A stretch of DNA of 64,000 bases from Planktothrix sp. FACHB-1365. GTDB lineage: Bacteria; Cyanobacteriota; Cyanobacteriia; Cyanobacteriales; Microcoleaceae. Shown one piece after another: positions 25,802-35,037 of this stretch; position 1 is the first letter of the stretch, and each line of letters starts with the position of its first letter. The notes below the pieces were generated by a model. The model was not told where the DNA came from and made no database searches. It worked only from the letters and a program-made list of their open reading frames with translations. The stretch spans positions 310,001-374,000 of the forward strand of contig NZ_JACJSC010000001.1 of the NCBI RefSeq assembly GCF_014697575.1, read 5' to 3'. Made by a program: the position numbers and the translations under genes.

Positions 25802-27510
25802 TCGGGAACTGGCGGTGATTTCCAAATTTGATTTTCTTGAATTAAAGTATGAACTTGCCAGCTTGGGTCTGACTGTGGGTAATCTTGTCGATAATGACCC
25901 CCGCGACTTTCGAGGCGAAACGCTGCACTCTTCAAAATCAACTCGCCAATGCTGAGTAAGTTACGAGTTTCTCCCCATTGTTTTAAATCATGTGCCTCAA
26001 TGCCCACTAATTCCCAATGACTCGAATCACTCGGATGTACACGAGATAATAATTGGCTGATGGGTAAAGCTAAAAATTCTTCAGACCATGCTTTCACCTG
26101 AGTTAAACCCTCCTCCAAGTGATCAGACTGGCGACAAATCCCAGCACTTTGCCATAGGACATGGGGCAAGCGGGATCGAATTGTCTTTATTCTAGCATAG
26201 TCTTCTTCCCAGTTGCAGTCACTCAAAATCACTGGCTTGATTTCTAAAGTTGAATCAAATTTTTCCTTCGTTGTCGGAAGGTTAAGAGCGTCAATAGATG
26301 CTAGTTGAGCACCAAACACTAAACATTCTAGCAAAGAATTGCTGGCTAAACGATTCGCACCATGCACTCCGGTACTGGCTGTTTCACCCACAGCATAAAG
26401 TCCAGGGATAGAAGTTTGACCTTGAGTATCGGTCACAATACCCCCCATCCAATAGTGGGCTGCTGGGGTTACAGGAATAGGTTGATTTAAAATATCAATA
26501 CCCCACTTTTGGCAGACTTGAATAATATTCGGAAAGCGATAGCGGATTTTGTCTGGGGGAATAAACCGTAAATCTAACCAAACTTGTTCTCCATGATTTC
26601 CCGGTTGTTGACGTAACTGTTGCAAATGGTTAAAAATAGCCCGACTGACCACATCTCTGGGCGCTAATTCTCCCCGCTCGTCATAATCAAAGACAAACCG
26701 CCGACCTTGGTTATCAATTAAGTGGGCGCCTTCTCCTCGGACGGCTTCACTAATTAAAAATCGCGGTGCTCCCGGTTGGGTTAAGGCCGTTGGGTGGAAT
26801 TGGAAAAACTCTAAATCTCTCAGTAATGCTCCAGCCCTCCAAGCCATAGCCACCCCATCCCCGGTACTCACTTCGGGGTTTGTGGTGTGAGCAAAAACTT
26901 GGCCTCCTCCCCCCGTGGCTAAGATTACAGCCTTTGCTTTCACCCGATAAATCTGATGATTGTGAATCAAACTGATGCCTTGACAGCGTTGGCCGTCGGT
27001 ATCCATCCATAAATCTAAGGCGAAGGCGGGAGAAATAATTTTAATATTGGGTTGTTCTAAGACTCGTTCGGTTAAGGTTGTAATCACCGCCCGTCCAGTT
27101 GTATCGGCGGCGTGCAGAACGCGATGACGGGAATGGGCCGCTTCTAAGGTGAGAGCTAACTGGCTTTGATGCCGATCAAAGGCTACCCCTAATTCTACTA
27201 ACCGATGAATACATTTTGGCGCATGATTGACTAGAAATTGAACAGCCTCTACTTCACATAACCCGGCTCCAGCTTTTAAGGTATCTTCTAAATGCAGAGT
27301 GGGAGAGTCATCGCTTGAAATCGCAGCAGCAATTCCTCCCTGCGCCCAATCACTCGCTGATAGGGGGAGAGCATCTTTACTGACTAAGCCAATCTGCAAG
27401 TGTTCAGGTAAACAAAGGGCGGTATATAATCCCGCCGCTCCTGTACCCACAACCAACACATCAAACACTAAGGGCAGGTGGGAAGTTAAGGAAGTCTCAA
27501 TAACGGTCAT
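25798..27510 (-). CDS. nadB: L-aspartate oxidase
   Basis: 570 aa flavoenzyme of de novo NAD synthesis; oxidises L-aspartate to iminoaspartate, which NadA uses to make quinolinate. The FAD-binding motif GTGAAGLYTAL is near residues 22-32. Substrate-domain signatures: DWAQGGIAAA, FFQFHPTAL, ISEAVRGEGAHL and HGANRLASNSLLE. It has the C-terminal helical domain of the succinate dehydrogenase flavoprotein fold. Length is slightly above the E. coli enzyme, usual for cyanobacteria. Monocistronic in appearance. An inverted repeat lies about 125 bp upstream of its start. Confidence 0.93.
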   Translation of the reverse strand: MTVIETSLTSHLPLVFDVLVVGTGAAGLYTALCLPEHLQIGLVSKDALPLSASDWAQGGIAAAISSDDSPTLHLEDTLKAGAGLCEVEAVQFLVNHAPKCIHRLVELGVAFDRHQSQLALTLEAAHSRHRVLHAADTTGRAVITTLTERVLEQPNIKIISPAFALDLWMDTDGQRCQGISLIHNHQIYRVKAKAVILATGGGGQVFAHTTNPEVSTGDGVAMAWRAGALLRDLEFFQFHPTALTQPGAPRFLISEAVRGEGAHLIDNQGRRFVFDYDERGELAPRDVVSRAIFNHLQQLRQQPGNHGEQVWLDLRFIPPDKIRYRFPNIIQVCQKWGIDILNQPIPVTPAAHYWMGGIVTDTQGQTSIPGLYAVGETASTGVHGANRLASNSLLECLVFGAQLASIDALNLPTTKEKFDSTLEIKPVILSDCNWEEDYARIKTIRSRLPHVLWQSAGICRQSDHLEEGLTQVKAWSEEFLALPISQLLSRVHPSDSSHWELVGIEAHDLKQWGETRNLLSIGELILKSAAFRLESRGGHYRQDYPQSDPSWQVHTLIQENQIWKSPPVPD

Positions 27511-27633
27511 GGGTCAGTGCCAGGATGAAGGGTTGGTTTTAAGTCAGGGATGAGGGTTTTGATCTGTACAACTGTTTGGTGCACAGTACCCCAGAACCAT
27601 AACAGATTTAAACAGATTAAACTGACGTTAGAG

Positions 27634-27668
27634 ATTATGTTAACTTTTTTTAATCTTGTTAACATAAT
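27634..27668. promoter_or_regulatory. Perfect 11-bp inverted repeat between nadB and psbU
   Basis: ATTATGTTAAC (27634-27644) and GTTAACATAAT (27658-27668) with a 13-nt spacer. It sits upstream of nadB (start 27510) and downstream of psbU (stop 27702), both on the minus strand. Neither side has a T-tract in the right place for a clean terminator, so an operator for nadB or a terminator for psbU are both possible. Confidence 0.45.
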
Positions 27669-27701
27669 CCGTACATTCTGACACTGATTCCCAGAAATGG
27701 C

Positions 27702-28133
27702 TTAGTCGTAAGCCCCAACATTTAACCGTTGGTCACCTTCGATAAACACAGACTCAGGAGGAGTCACGGTAAAGTTCTCTAAATTCTGTTGCAGAATTTC
27801 TTTTTGTTGTTCTGTCAAACCGGATATTTTCAATACATCCTCAACGGAATCATAGGGTGCATTCAGAATAATCAGTGACCCTAACTTGGGAAACATTCCT
27901 TTGTATTGACGAAAATCTCGCAGATCGCTATTATTTAAGTCCAATTTATTGCGAACCTTAGCCATCTTGTCATCAACACGATTTCTCCGAGGCATTTCCG
28001 TTGCTAAGATCCCAGAAGTAACCCCATACTGCATCACGTTTAAGTTTGCAGCTAAAGCACTGTGATGTCCAGTCCATCCTAGACAACCGACTATCAAAAC
28101 TAACACAGCCAACAGGCGACTCAATCGTTTCAT
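27702..28133 (-). CDS. psbU: Photosystem II 12 kDa extrinsic protein PsbU
   Basis: 143 aa from the ATG at 28133; the ATG at 28166 would add 11 residues before the signal. An N-terminal signal peptide (MKRLSRLLAVLVLIVGCLGW, cleaved near ALAANL) sends it to the thylakoid lumen. The mature part has the PsbU helix-hairpin-helix pattern: KLDLNNSDLRDFRQYKGMFP, then APYDSVEDVLKISGLTEQQKEIL, and ends with INVGAYD-like QRLNVGAYD. It stabilises the oxygen-evolving complex together with PsbO and PsbV. Monocistronic. Confidence 0.95.
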   Translation of the reverse strand: MKRLSRLLAVLVLIVGCLGWTGHHSALAANLNVMQYGVTSGILATEMPRRNRVDDKMAKVRNKLDLNNSDLRDFRQYKGMFPKLGSLIILNAPYDSVEDVLKISGLTEQQKEILQQNLENFTVTPPESVFIEGDQRLNVGAYD

Positions 28134-28402
28134 CAACGCTCTTCTCCCAACTGACATAAACAGCATTTACAAGAATTTGATATTTTCAGGCAGAATGAGT
28201 AGCAAAGTGTATTCTAGCATCTCCTTTACCCCCAATTTAGGCGCAAAGTTCAATAGAAAAACTTGCTGATCCCCTAGCCAAAAAGCCCGGATTTGGAAGT
28301 TTACTCAAATCACAGTTCAGTTTATGCTGTTGTCAACCTTTTCCGGTTTTATGTAAACTTTCTTAAAATTTGTTACGGTTCTGGCATGGGAGCGGTCGCA
28401 AC

Positions 28403-29284
28403 TTATCGCAGTCCCACACCCATCCCATAACTATAAATACTTAAAACTTGATCTTCAGCACTCATAATGATTTTAATTCCGGTTCCATCCGGGTTCATCC
28501 ATTCATAAGCTGCCTTAAAATTCTCTGCTAATTCGGGATTAAAGCCTGTATTCACGGTTCCTTCACTCCCCATAATCACTTTCACCTGTTCATAGGTCAT
28601 CCCTAATCGCAATTGATAATACTGTTCACGGGTTGCTAAGGTTGGCCCTTCTGGACGGTTTGGCGGTGCGAGTTGTCCAATTGTATAGTTGTCTAAATTT
28701 TGAGTCAAAACCGAAGTAACGTTTTGATTTTGATCAAAGATTACGGTAATTCGAGAACCATTGGGATTTAACCAGTGATAACGATTGTCTGATAAAGTCT
28801 GGGAAGAATGATTGATTTGTTCATCTTTTTTGCCTTCACTACCCATGATTTTAACGACTTCATCATAAGCCATTCCTAACTTAATTTGATTATATTGATC
28901 AATCAGAATGGTACTTTGGGATAAATTTTGTAAAATTCCGTCTTCAGCTTTGGTAACTTGTAAATGTTCGGGATGGCTTAAATTATAAGACGCTAACTTG
29001 ATGACTTTTTTATCGGCATCAAAGACAATACTAATCGCTGAACCATTTCCATTAATCCAATGATAAATTACGGGGGAATTAGTGTTCTGATTGTTTGTAA
29101 ACCCTCCATCTTGTTGTCCTTCTGACCCTAAAATTGTTTTGACTTGATCATAGGTCATGCCAATTTTCAGTTGACTATATTGCAATAAGTTATAGGGATT
29201 AGCTGTTGTCGGTTGTGCTTGAACGGGTAAACCCCAGAGAAAACTACTGATTAATCCCGTTAGTACCATTCGCTTCATCACCAT
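28403..29284 (-). CDS. Secreted protein with three BLIP/SmpA-like repeats
   Basis: 293 aa. Signal peptide at the start (MVLTGLISSFLWGLPVQAQ; ATGs at residues 1, 3 and 6 are all possible). Three copies of a roughly 70-residue unit follow: YSQLKIGMTYDQVKTILGSEG, YNQIKLGMAYDEVVKIMGSEG and YYQLRLGMTYEQVKVIMGSEG, each followed by YxWxNxxG(S/T)xIxxxF/M. The (L)GM(T)YxxVxxIxGxEG block is typical of DUF3862/BLIP-like repeats related to SmpA/BamE. Periplasmic or envelope binding role is inferred; no enzyme motif. Monocistronic, with a 389-bp gap upstream. Confidence 0.75.
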   Translation of the reverse strand: MVMKRMVLTGLISSFLWGLPVQAQPTTANPYNLLQYSQLKIGMTYDQVKTILGSEGQQDGGFTNNQNTNSPVIYHWINGNGSAISIVFDADKKVIKLASYNLSHPEHLQVTKAEDGILQNLSQSTILIDQYNQIKLGMAYDEVVKIMGSEGKKDEQINHSSQTLSDNRYHWLNPNGSRITVIFDQNQNVTSVLTQNLDNYTIGQLAPPNRPEGPTLATREQYYQLRLGMTYEQVKVIMGSEGTVNTGFNPELAENFKAAYEWMNPDGTGIKIIMSAEDQVLSIYSYGMGVGLR

Positions 29285-29673
29285 TGTCCCTCACACTTGC
29301 AGATTGTTGGTTGTTATTTTATCTGAATTTTCGTAAAGACTCATGGCCTATCTTGTCTGGGGTTGGAGACTTAATATAAGCTTAATTTATTAAAAAAGCG
29401 TTATCGTTTTAAATTTTAAAAGTTTATCTCGATTTTAGGGCAAATTTTGTCAAGAGGTTATTGCAACCTGTTTGCAACTATTGACGCAATTACGCCGTTT
29501 GGTGCTATAATACAAAAAACATAATCTGGGGAAGTATAGCTTTATTAAAAATAATAGGTCTAAAATCCTGATTTTTCGTGTAATCACAATATTACATTCC
29601 TGAATTTACCTTGAAGTGTGATACCAAATTTTCAGAGACTATTTTGATCTGCAATAAGTTGAGCTTGACAAAA
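29285..29673. other. 389-bp gap with a candidate plus-strand promoter
   Basis: A+T-rich non-coding stretch between two minus-strand genes. On the plus strand TTGACG (29481-29486) and TATAAT (29506-29511) are spaced by 19 bp, close to a sigma-70 promoter with a long spacer. No plus-strand gene follows before 34459. Otherwise I see nothing. Confidence 0.4.
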
Positions 29674-32034
29674 TCATCGTTTTATGTATTTAAGCCAACT
29701 TTGAAGGCTAAACCGTTTATAATGTGCTTTTTTTAAATTCATCAATAACTCTCGCATTTGCTCAAGATTAAGCGGTTTTCCACCATAACGCCAACCGATA
29801 TAGCCTTGAGACAATTCATCAATAACTTCAGCTTCCGCAATTGAATGATATTGCTGTAACCAAGACGCATATTCTAAGGGGGTTTGTGCAGGATGTTTCG
29901 GATACCCTTTACGGGCTAAAACCGCTAAGAGTTGTTGGTAAAGACTTTCTTCAGGAGGGAGTTTCGCCAACCAACGACGATAGCGCCAACCCTGCCAAAC
30001 ATCCCAACTTAACCATCCGAAAAATGCAATCACAGTGGTAATAATTAATCCACTAAAAATTCCTAACCATCCCTGGGTGAATAAACTAAAAAACCAGCGA
30101 ATTCCTTGGAATATTGCTAAAATAATTGTTCCTAGAATGGCTTGTAATCCATTCGCAACGGGAGAAGGTAGCCAACCCGCAACCCAACTCCAAAACGCTT
30201 TTAACGCACTAAAAGTTTGATCTTCTTCCACGGTCGGGGGAATTAAATCCATTCCCGGAATAGGATTAAATGCAAACCAACCATAGTTAGGGAAATATAC
30301 CTCCGTCATCGCAAAAGCATCGGTATTTTTCACAACATATAACCCCGTAAAATAATTAAACTCCCCAGGGTTAAATCCAGCAACCAGTCGCGCTGGAATT
30401 CCGATAGACCGTAACATTATTGTTAGAACCGTAGAAAAATGATCGGGGTAGCCTCCGGTAATTTTTTCACCAGGGGGACTATCTTGATACCCAAATAGAA
30501 ACGCTTCGACTAAATCTTCGTTTTTCCTTAAAAAGGGAGGTTCCTGTTGTAATTTATAATTAGGGTTTTGTTTAAGATACTGCGCTAAATATAAAACTTT
30601 TTCATAGGTTGAATCTAAAGGTTTCTTATTTTGAGCAACTTGATTAACGCTGGCTAAAATTTCTTCTGTCTTTTTCCTAACTTTCGCCTCGATTTCTTCA
30701 GGAACTTGTAAATAATATTTTTTGATAGTTTTGGGATAGTTCGTTGATGCTTGTTGTAATTGATTGCGGTTGCGATAGGGAACTTGAGAAACCACAGTGT
30801 AGGTCATCCCTTCTCGGAGTTCTAAAGGCGATCGCAAATTTCCATCAGGATCAATAGCAATTTCCTCGGTGGGAAAATAGATTTCCTTTGGCTTATCCAT
30901 CGCCGGAATTAAACTCGGAAGTTGTTGCAGTACGGTATAACTCTGAACCACTTCTTGCGTTTTTGCTTGAGTGATTAACGGAAACAAATTAAACTGATAC
31001 GACCAAATCGAACGTCTTAAAGGAATGGTTCTATCATTACGAGAAATTTCCCATCCTTGTCCGGTATAGCGATCAAAAGCAACTACTCGCCAAAATCCCC
31101 GTGCTTGTGATCTTACCCGCAGAACCTCTTGAGGCTTTAATTCTCCCCGTAAATTCTGATTAATTTTAGTATTAAATCCATAATAAAACGTATCGTTTAA
31201 CGTTCCGGCTCCTGTTTCCTGATTTAATCCCGTACCACCTCCACCAGAATTATTATTCTGATCTTTTCCTGAAGACACATAACCCGGATTTAAAATCTGT
31301 CTGCCATCAAATTGCCCCGGAGGCATTTTAATTGGAGAACTCACCGGAAATGTTCTTAACTGATATCCGGGGAACCGAGGAAGAGCAGTAAAAATAATTA
31401 ATCCTAAAGCAACTACGACTAAAAAAAGAATTCCAACAAACTTAAAATTTACCTGACTTCCCGGTTGCTGTGATGTTTTTTTCGACTTAAATTCAAGATC
31501 TCCTAACCCTAACCGAGAGCGATAATCTAAAATTAACGTTGGTAAAGCCAACCCCAAAAATACTAACACCACAGGCGCAAACGCCATCGTTTGACTAAGC
31601 GTCCCTGCGACTCCCATTAAAATTAACCCAATCACCATCGAATACCCCAAATCTTTGCGACGGGGTAAATCAAAACTATGTAAAACTTGTAATTCAATTA
31701 ATAATCTAGCTAAGGCTAACCGCGTATCATTCATTTCCCCAAATAGTCGCCCAAAAAATGCAGCGAGGGCAACTAACATTCCAATCGCAATACAAAATTT
31801 AATCGGCACATTGCGATGGCGACGACGAAACCAACTCCAGGTTGCCCCCAAGATACTTACAGGAATTGCCCATAAATTCAGGGGTTCCTCAATAGCAACA
31901 TCCGTTGCCACAATCCCCGCAATCACTAACAATTGCACTAACACCCGTAGCCACAGGGAATCCTCCGGTACTGGCTTGGGTGTTGCTTCAATCCGTCGCC
32001 ATAATTGACTGAAAAAAGGGATTGAGGGTGTCAT
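29674..32034 (-). CDS. TgpA-like membrane protein with a catalytically degenerate transglutaminase domain
   Basis: 786 aa. About seven N-terminal helices (about 28-220), then an extracytoplasmic region with the transglutaminase-fold core (about 475-595), one to two helices near 635-665, and a C-terminal DUF4129-like cytoplasmic tail (SLYQQLLAVLARKGYPKHPAQTPLEYA). The catalytic triad seems lost: the Cys position is P530 (GGYPDHFSTV versus usual GxCEHFA), the His position is F574 (DAFAMTEVYF versus AHAWVEVY), and the Asp position is N590 (FAFNPIPG versus FDPTPG). The fold appears intact, so a structural or binding role is more likely than protease or transglutaminase activity. Monocistronic. 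Confidence 0.82.
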   Translation of the reverse strand: MTPSIPFFSQLWRRIEATPKPVPEDSLWLRVLVQLLVIAGIVATDVAIEEPLNLWAIPVSILGATWSWFRRRHRNVPIKFCIAIGMLVALAAFFGRLFGEMNDTRLALARLLIELQVLHSFDLPRRKDLGYSMVIGLILMGVAGTLSQTMAFAPVVLVFLGLALPTLILDYRSRLGLGDLEFKSKKTSQQPGSQVNFKFVGILFLVVVALGLIIFTALPRFPGYQLRTFPVSSPIKMPPGQFDGRQILNPGYVSSGKDQNNNSGGGGTGLNQETGAGTLNDTFYYGFNTKINQNLRGELKPQEVLRVRSQARGFWRVVAFDRYTGQGWEISRNDRTIPLRRSIWSYQFNLFPLITQAKTQEVVQSYTVLQQLPSLIPAMDKPKEIYFPTEEIAIDPDGNLRSPLELREGMTYTVVSQVPYRNRNQLQQASTNYPKTIKKYYLQVPEEIEAKVRKKTEEILASVNQVAQNKKPLDSTYEKVLYLAQYLKQNPNYKLQQEPPFLRKNEDLVEAFLFGYQDSPPGEKITGGYPDHFSTVLTIMLRSIGIPARLVAGFNPGEFNYFTGLYVVKNTDAFAMTEVYFPNYGWFAFNPIPGMDLIPPTVEEDQTFSALKAFWSWVAGWLPSPVANGLQAILGTIILAIFQGIRWFFSLFTQGWLGIFSGLIITTVIAFFGWLSWDVWQGWRYRRWLAKLPPEESLYQQLLAVLARKGYPKHPAQTPLEYASWLQQYHSIAEAEVIDELSQGYIGWRYGGKPLNLEQMRELLMNLKKAHYKRFSLQSWLKYIKR

Positions 32035-32129
32035 CGTTTAAGCTTAAAGGTTAAAGGGTTGAAACCTTAAACTACTCTAACTTAAGATCACCTAAACTGA
32101 CAGACTAAATTTAGCTTATGGGTTGCTCT

Positions 32130-33158
32130 TTATTCAATCCTGGGTTGGGGGCAAATTGCAAAACAGAGGGGATTTTGCTCGTCACTATGAAATAAAACAT
32201 GAAGTCGATAAATTTGGTTCGGTTCCGGGTCTATGAGTTCCAGTTTCAAATATCCAGGAGATTCCCGTTGCGCTGTTGCTGATCTCGTGTCATCTAACAG
32301 TTGCAACCGCCCTCCGGCTGGAAGTTGACCCAGAATTTTTAAACTAGCTCCATACTCGGTTTGAACATATTCCACCTCAAGGGTCAATTCTCCTAAAGTC
32401 GTTAACCACTCTTGGTGAACAGGAGCTTGATTCAAACCACAATTGAGAGTCAAAGCCTGAAGAATTTCCTGCGCTGCTAATAATAACAACACCATTTGTT
32501 GTTCAGGGGTTGCCGTTTCATAACAAGGCTGAGACTCTGTTAAATCAGTATAACTTCGTAAACGCCCTAAAATCACGTAACCCGCCAATTCATTCAGAGG
32601 TTGGGATTCATTGGGAAATAACGTTTCCACCACCTGAACTAATTTAGCGCCTTGCTGCAAAGCAGAGTGAACCACTTTTTGACAAGGAACCAATAATTGA
32701 TCAAAAACCCGCTCTGGTAGAGGAATTGACCATCTCAATTGCTGTCGATGAGCAACCCAAAGATTAGACAAAGGAACCGGTTCTGGCCCGAATGCGTCTG
32801 GATATTCACGCTGCAAATCAGTGCCGACCGGTTCCCAAGGAAACAAGGGCGGGTTCAGTTGAATTGTGGCTTTGAGTCTTTCTCTCAAAACGGTCTCAAA
32901 TCGGTTTTTCACAATCGGTATATCTCCCAGTGTGAATCGTTGACTGTTGGGGTCGAAAACATCCATCTCTTCAGAATCGAGGGGGTCTAATTCCTCCCCC
33001 TCTAAGTTTTCAACCCCAAAAGTCTCATCAGGAATGGGATGGGAATTTAATCCCTCCTGAGCCTGATGAGATAAAGATGTCGTTGGCTGTTGCAACAACC
33101 AGTCAAAGAATCGACGCTCACAGCATTGATTATCTCGGTTTGCTTCGTTATTCATCAC
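32130..33158 (-). CDS. patU: PatU-like protein (DUF1822-type)
   Basis: 342 aa acidic protein. The N-terminus has CCERRFFDWLLQQ. A middle region is rich in Asp/Glu (GEELDPLDSEEMDVFDPN), and the C-terminal half has NPPLFPWE, RVFDQLLVPCQKVVHSALQQGAKLVQVVE and LKLELIDPEP. This pattern fits the cyanobacterial PatU family. In Anabaena patU genes follow hetZ and help control heterocyst pattern. Here its start overlaps the hetZ-like stop by 11 bp, the same order, which supports the call. Function in an organism without evident heterocyst genes is unknown. Confidence 0.7.
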   Translation of the reverse strand: MMNNEANRDNQCCERRFFDWLLQQPTTSLSHQAQEGLNSHPIPDETFGVENLEGEELDPLDSEEMDVFDPNSQRFTLGDIPIVKNRFETVLRERLKATIQLNPPLFPWEPVGTDLQREYPDAFGPEPVPLSNLWVAHRQQLRWSIPLPERVFDQLLVPCQKVVHSALQQGAKLVQVVETLFPNESQPLNELAGYVILGRLRSYTDLTESQPCYETATPEQQMVLLLLAAQEILQALTLNCGLNQAPVHQEWLTTLGELTLEVEYVQTEYGASLKILGQLPAGGRLQLLDDTRSATAQRESPGYLKLELIDPEPNQIYRLHVLFHSDEQNPLCFAICPQPRIE

Positions 33159-34308
33159 TGGATGCCCCTGCTCCGGATACTGAACGATTCCTGATTTCCC
33201 AAGCCAACTCTAACAATTTAAACCAACGTTTTTGAATCTGAGCTTCTTTGCAATTTAAACTTTTGGCAATTTCCGCATCAGATAATCCCTGTTGTTTTAA
33301 CTTTAACAAACTCTCCTGCTCCGAACCAATTTGAGTTAAGAATTCTTGCCATTGATGAGGCAATAACCCTAAATCTCGTTCTAAATCTGCTTCTAACCAT
33401 TGGTGAACTAATTCCCAACGATGTCCTAAAGCAAATCGAAGCAGATGATACTTAAATCGTTGCTGTAAATAATCACGCTGACGGGATGTTAATCCTAGGA
33501 TTTCCTCTATTTCACGAGTAGGTAAATCCTGTAACCGCAAAGCAAAATAGTCAGCACAATCTTGTTGTTTGTGTTCTTCTAAATAAGCCATCAGTTCCTC
33601 TACTACCGTTTGACGGAGAGAATCGGACTCTGATTCGTTGGACTCTGTTACCATTGCGGCTCGGACTTGCTGGAGTGAAGAATCATTCCAGGTGGTATCA
33701 GATTCGGAACCTGACCCCTCAGCGGCTTGTTCTAAATCGACAAAACTTTCTTTAGGCTGTTGTTGAGAAAAGGTTTGCGCTCTGAGTATAATCAATTGCT
33801 GACTCCGACCTCGGGCTAAAGGAATTCGCCGTTTACCGTAGCGTTCCGTAAATGCCATATATTCCGCAAGTTCCAAGAGTGTCCGAGGACGGTAGGTGGC
33901 AGCTAACTGCGCTTCTTTACGAAAGGCATTCAAGGTTTCTAAATAAAAGGCTTGTAAAAAATCCTTAATTAATTCCAATCGAGCTTGGTAACTCGATTGC
34001 ACTTGAGGAGGAGTAATATATCGATAAACAATCGCGCTCAAGGTACTATGTAACTCCAACGGCCCCTGTTTTGACCCTAGCTTATAATATTGAATACATT
34101 GCTGTAAACGGTGTTGAGCTAAAGTCATGGCCCAAGTTTCTATATCCCCTGAGTCTTGAATCCGTTTGCTTTCTGTACAAATGCGGGTGGCTTCTTCGGT
34201 AATTCGTTCTGCAACATCCCGACAGTTTTGTTCAGAAGCACGAGTGGATTGATTCAGTTCTCTCAATAGCCTTTGGAAAATTGTTGCGTTCTGGCAGATT
34301 TCCCCCAT
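33148..34308 (-). CDS. hetZ: HetZ-like regulatory protein
   Basis: 386 aa; Anabaena HetZ is about 400 aa. The conserved core includes TLLELAEYMAFTERYGKRRI, then RGRSQQLIILRAQTFSQ. A sigma-like or HTH segment is LPTREIEEILGLTSRQRDYL, then QQRFKYHLLRFALGHRWEL, and a second HTH is at the end (GLSDAEIAKSLNCKEAQIQKRW). HetZ is a DNA-binding regulator early in heterocyst differentiation, but homologs occur in filamentous cyanobacteria that form no heterocysts. A Ser/Glu-rich low-complexity linker lies near 190-225. It overlaps patU, so the two are co-translated. Confidence 0.78.
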   Translation of the reverse strand: MGEICQNATIFQRLLRELNQSTRASEQNCRDVAERITEEATRICTESKRIQDSGDIETWAMTLAQHRLQQCIQYYKLGSKQGPLELHSTLSAIVYRYITPPQVQSSYQARLELIKDFLQAFYLETLNAFRKEAQLAATYRPRTLLELAEYMAFTERYGKRRIPLARGRSQQLIILRAQTFSQQQPKESFVDLEQAAEGSGSESDTTWNDSSLQQVRAAMVTESNESESDSLRQTVVEELMAYLEEHKQQDCADYFALRLQDLPTREIEEILGLTSRQRDYLQQRFKYHLLRFALGHRWELVHQWLEADLERDLGLLPHQWQEFLTQIGSEQESLLKLKQQGLSDAEIAKSLNCKEAQIQKRWFKLLELAWEIRNRSVSGAGASSDE

Positions 34309-34389
34309 GATGTCTAGTTACTACAATGACCCTAACACACTGATTCTGGAATCAGCCTTGGATTTCCGGATGGTTTACTATTGTTGTGG

Positions 34390-34408
34390 AACAGGCATCT
34401 TGCCTGTT
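34390..34408. repeat. Hairpin repeat AACAGGCA...TGCCTGTT
   Basis: 8-bp perfect arms separated by TCT, between the divergent hetZ and the 34459 gene. It matches the widespread GGAACAGGCATCTTGCCTGTT cyanobacterial repeat. A short CAACAGTCAACAACC tandem follows at about 34428-34455. Confidence 0.65.
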
Positions 34409-34458
34409 AAGTCGGGGATGTCGAGAAAAATACAGTCAACAGTCAACAACCAACAGCT

Positions 34459-34947
34459 ATGAATTTAGATCAACAAATTCAAACTTTAATTGATAAAGCG
34501 CCTCAAGATGGAACAACCCCCCAGGTGGTTGAAGCGATTTCACCTGCGCTAAAACTATTAGCAGAACAATTGCAACATCCCGAATATTATATTTTACAAA
34601 CTTTAGATCAAAGTTGGGTCGTTCAGCCGTTTATTAATGTAGATCAACCCCAACTCAAAAAAAGAGTTATTTATGCGTTTTCAACTTTAGAAGATGCGTT
34701 AACTTATGGGAATCCTGATTCGGGTTCTCAACTTGTAGCTATTCCGTTACCCGTTACTCATATTTTATTTCAAATGGTTGTCTTAGAAATGCCGGATAGT
34801 TTATGTTTTTTTGAAATTCCTAAAAATTTTCAGTCGGCTACCGAAATCAAACGCAGCGAAATTCAAGAATTAATACAAGTTTATCTCCAAGACTATCAAC
34901 AACGTCGTCAGTCTAAATCACGGAAAATTCCACCCAATATTGCTTAA
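34459..34947 (+). CDS. Conserved hypothetical protein
   Basis: 162 aa, soluble, no signal or membrane helix. Features: MNLDQQIQTLIDKAP at the start, a central HPEYYILQTLDQSWVVQPFI, VIYAFSTLEDAL, and LCFFEIPKNFQSATEIKR, then a basic C-terminus (QQRRQSKSRKIPPNIA). I recognise no domain. Amino-acid and codon use look like a real gene. It is divergent from the hetZ-patU pair, with a repeat-rich 150-bp gap between. Function unknown. Confidence 0.7.
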   Translation: MNLDQQIQTLIDKAPQDGTTPQVVEAISPALKLLAEQLQHPEYYILQTLDQSWVVQPFINVDQPQLKKRVIYAFSTLEDALTYGNPDSGSQLVAIPLPVTHILFQMVVLEMPDSLCFFEIPKNFQSATEIKRSEIQELIQVYLQDYQQRRQSKSRKIPPNIA

Positions 34948-34950
34948 GAC

Positions 34951-35030
34951 AGTTATCAGTTATCAGTTATCAGTTATCAGTTGAAAATGGGCAACAGTCA
35001 ACAGTCAACGCTCAACAGTCAACTGTCAAC
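34951..35030. repeat. Tandem repeats AGTTATC and CAACAGT
   Basis: Four to five copies of AGTTATC (34951-34981) followed by GCAACAGTCAACAGTCAACG and CAACAGTCAACTGTCAAC to 35030. The stretch fills the gap between the convergent 34459 gene and sds. Confidence 0.8.
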
Positions 35031-35037
35031 TTTGCCG

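Noticed and set aside
31655-32008. 117-codon plus-strand frame
   Set aside because: Antisense to the transmembrane part of the TgpA-like gene; composition is that of a shadow frame.
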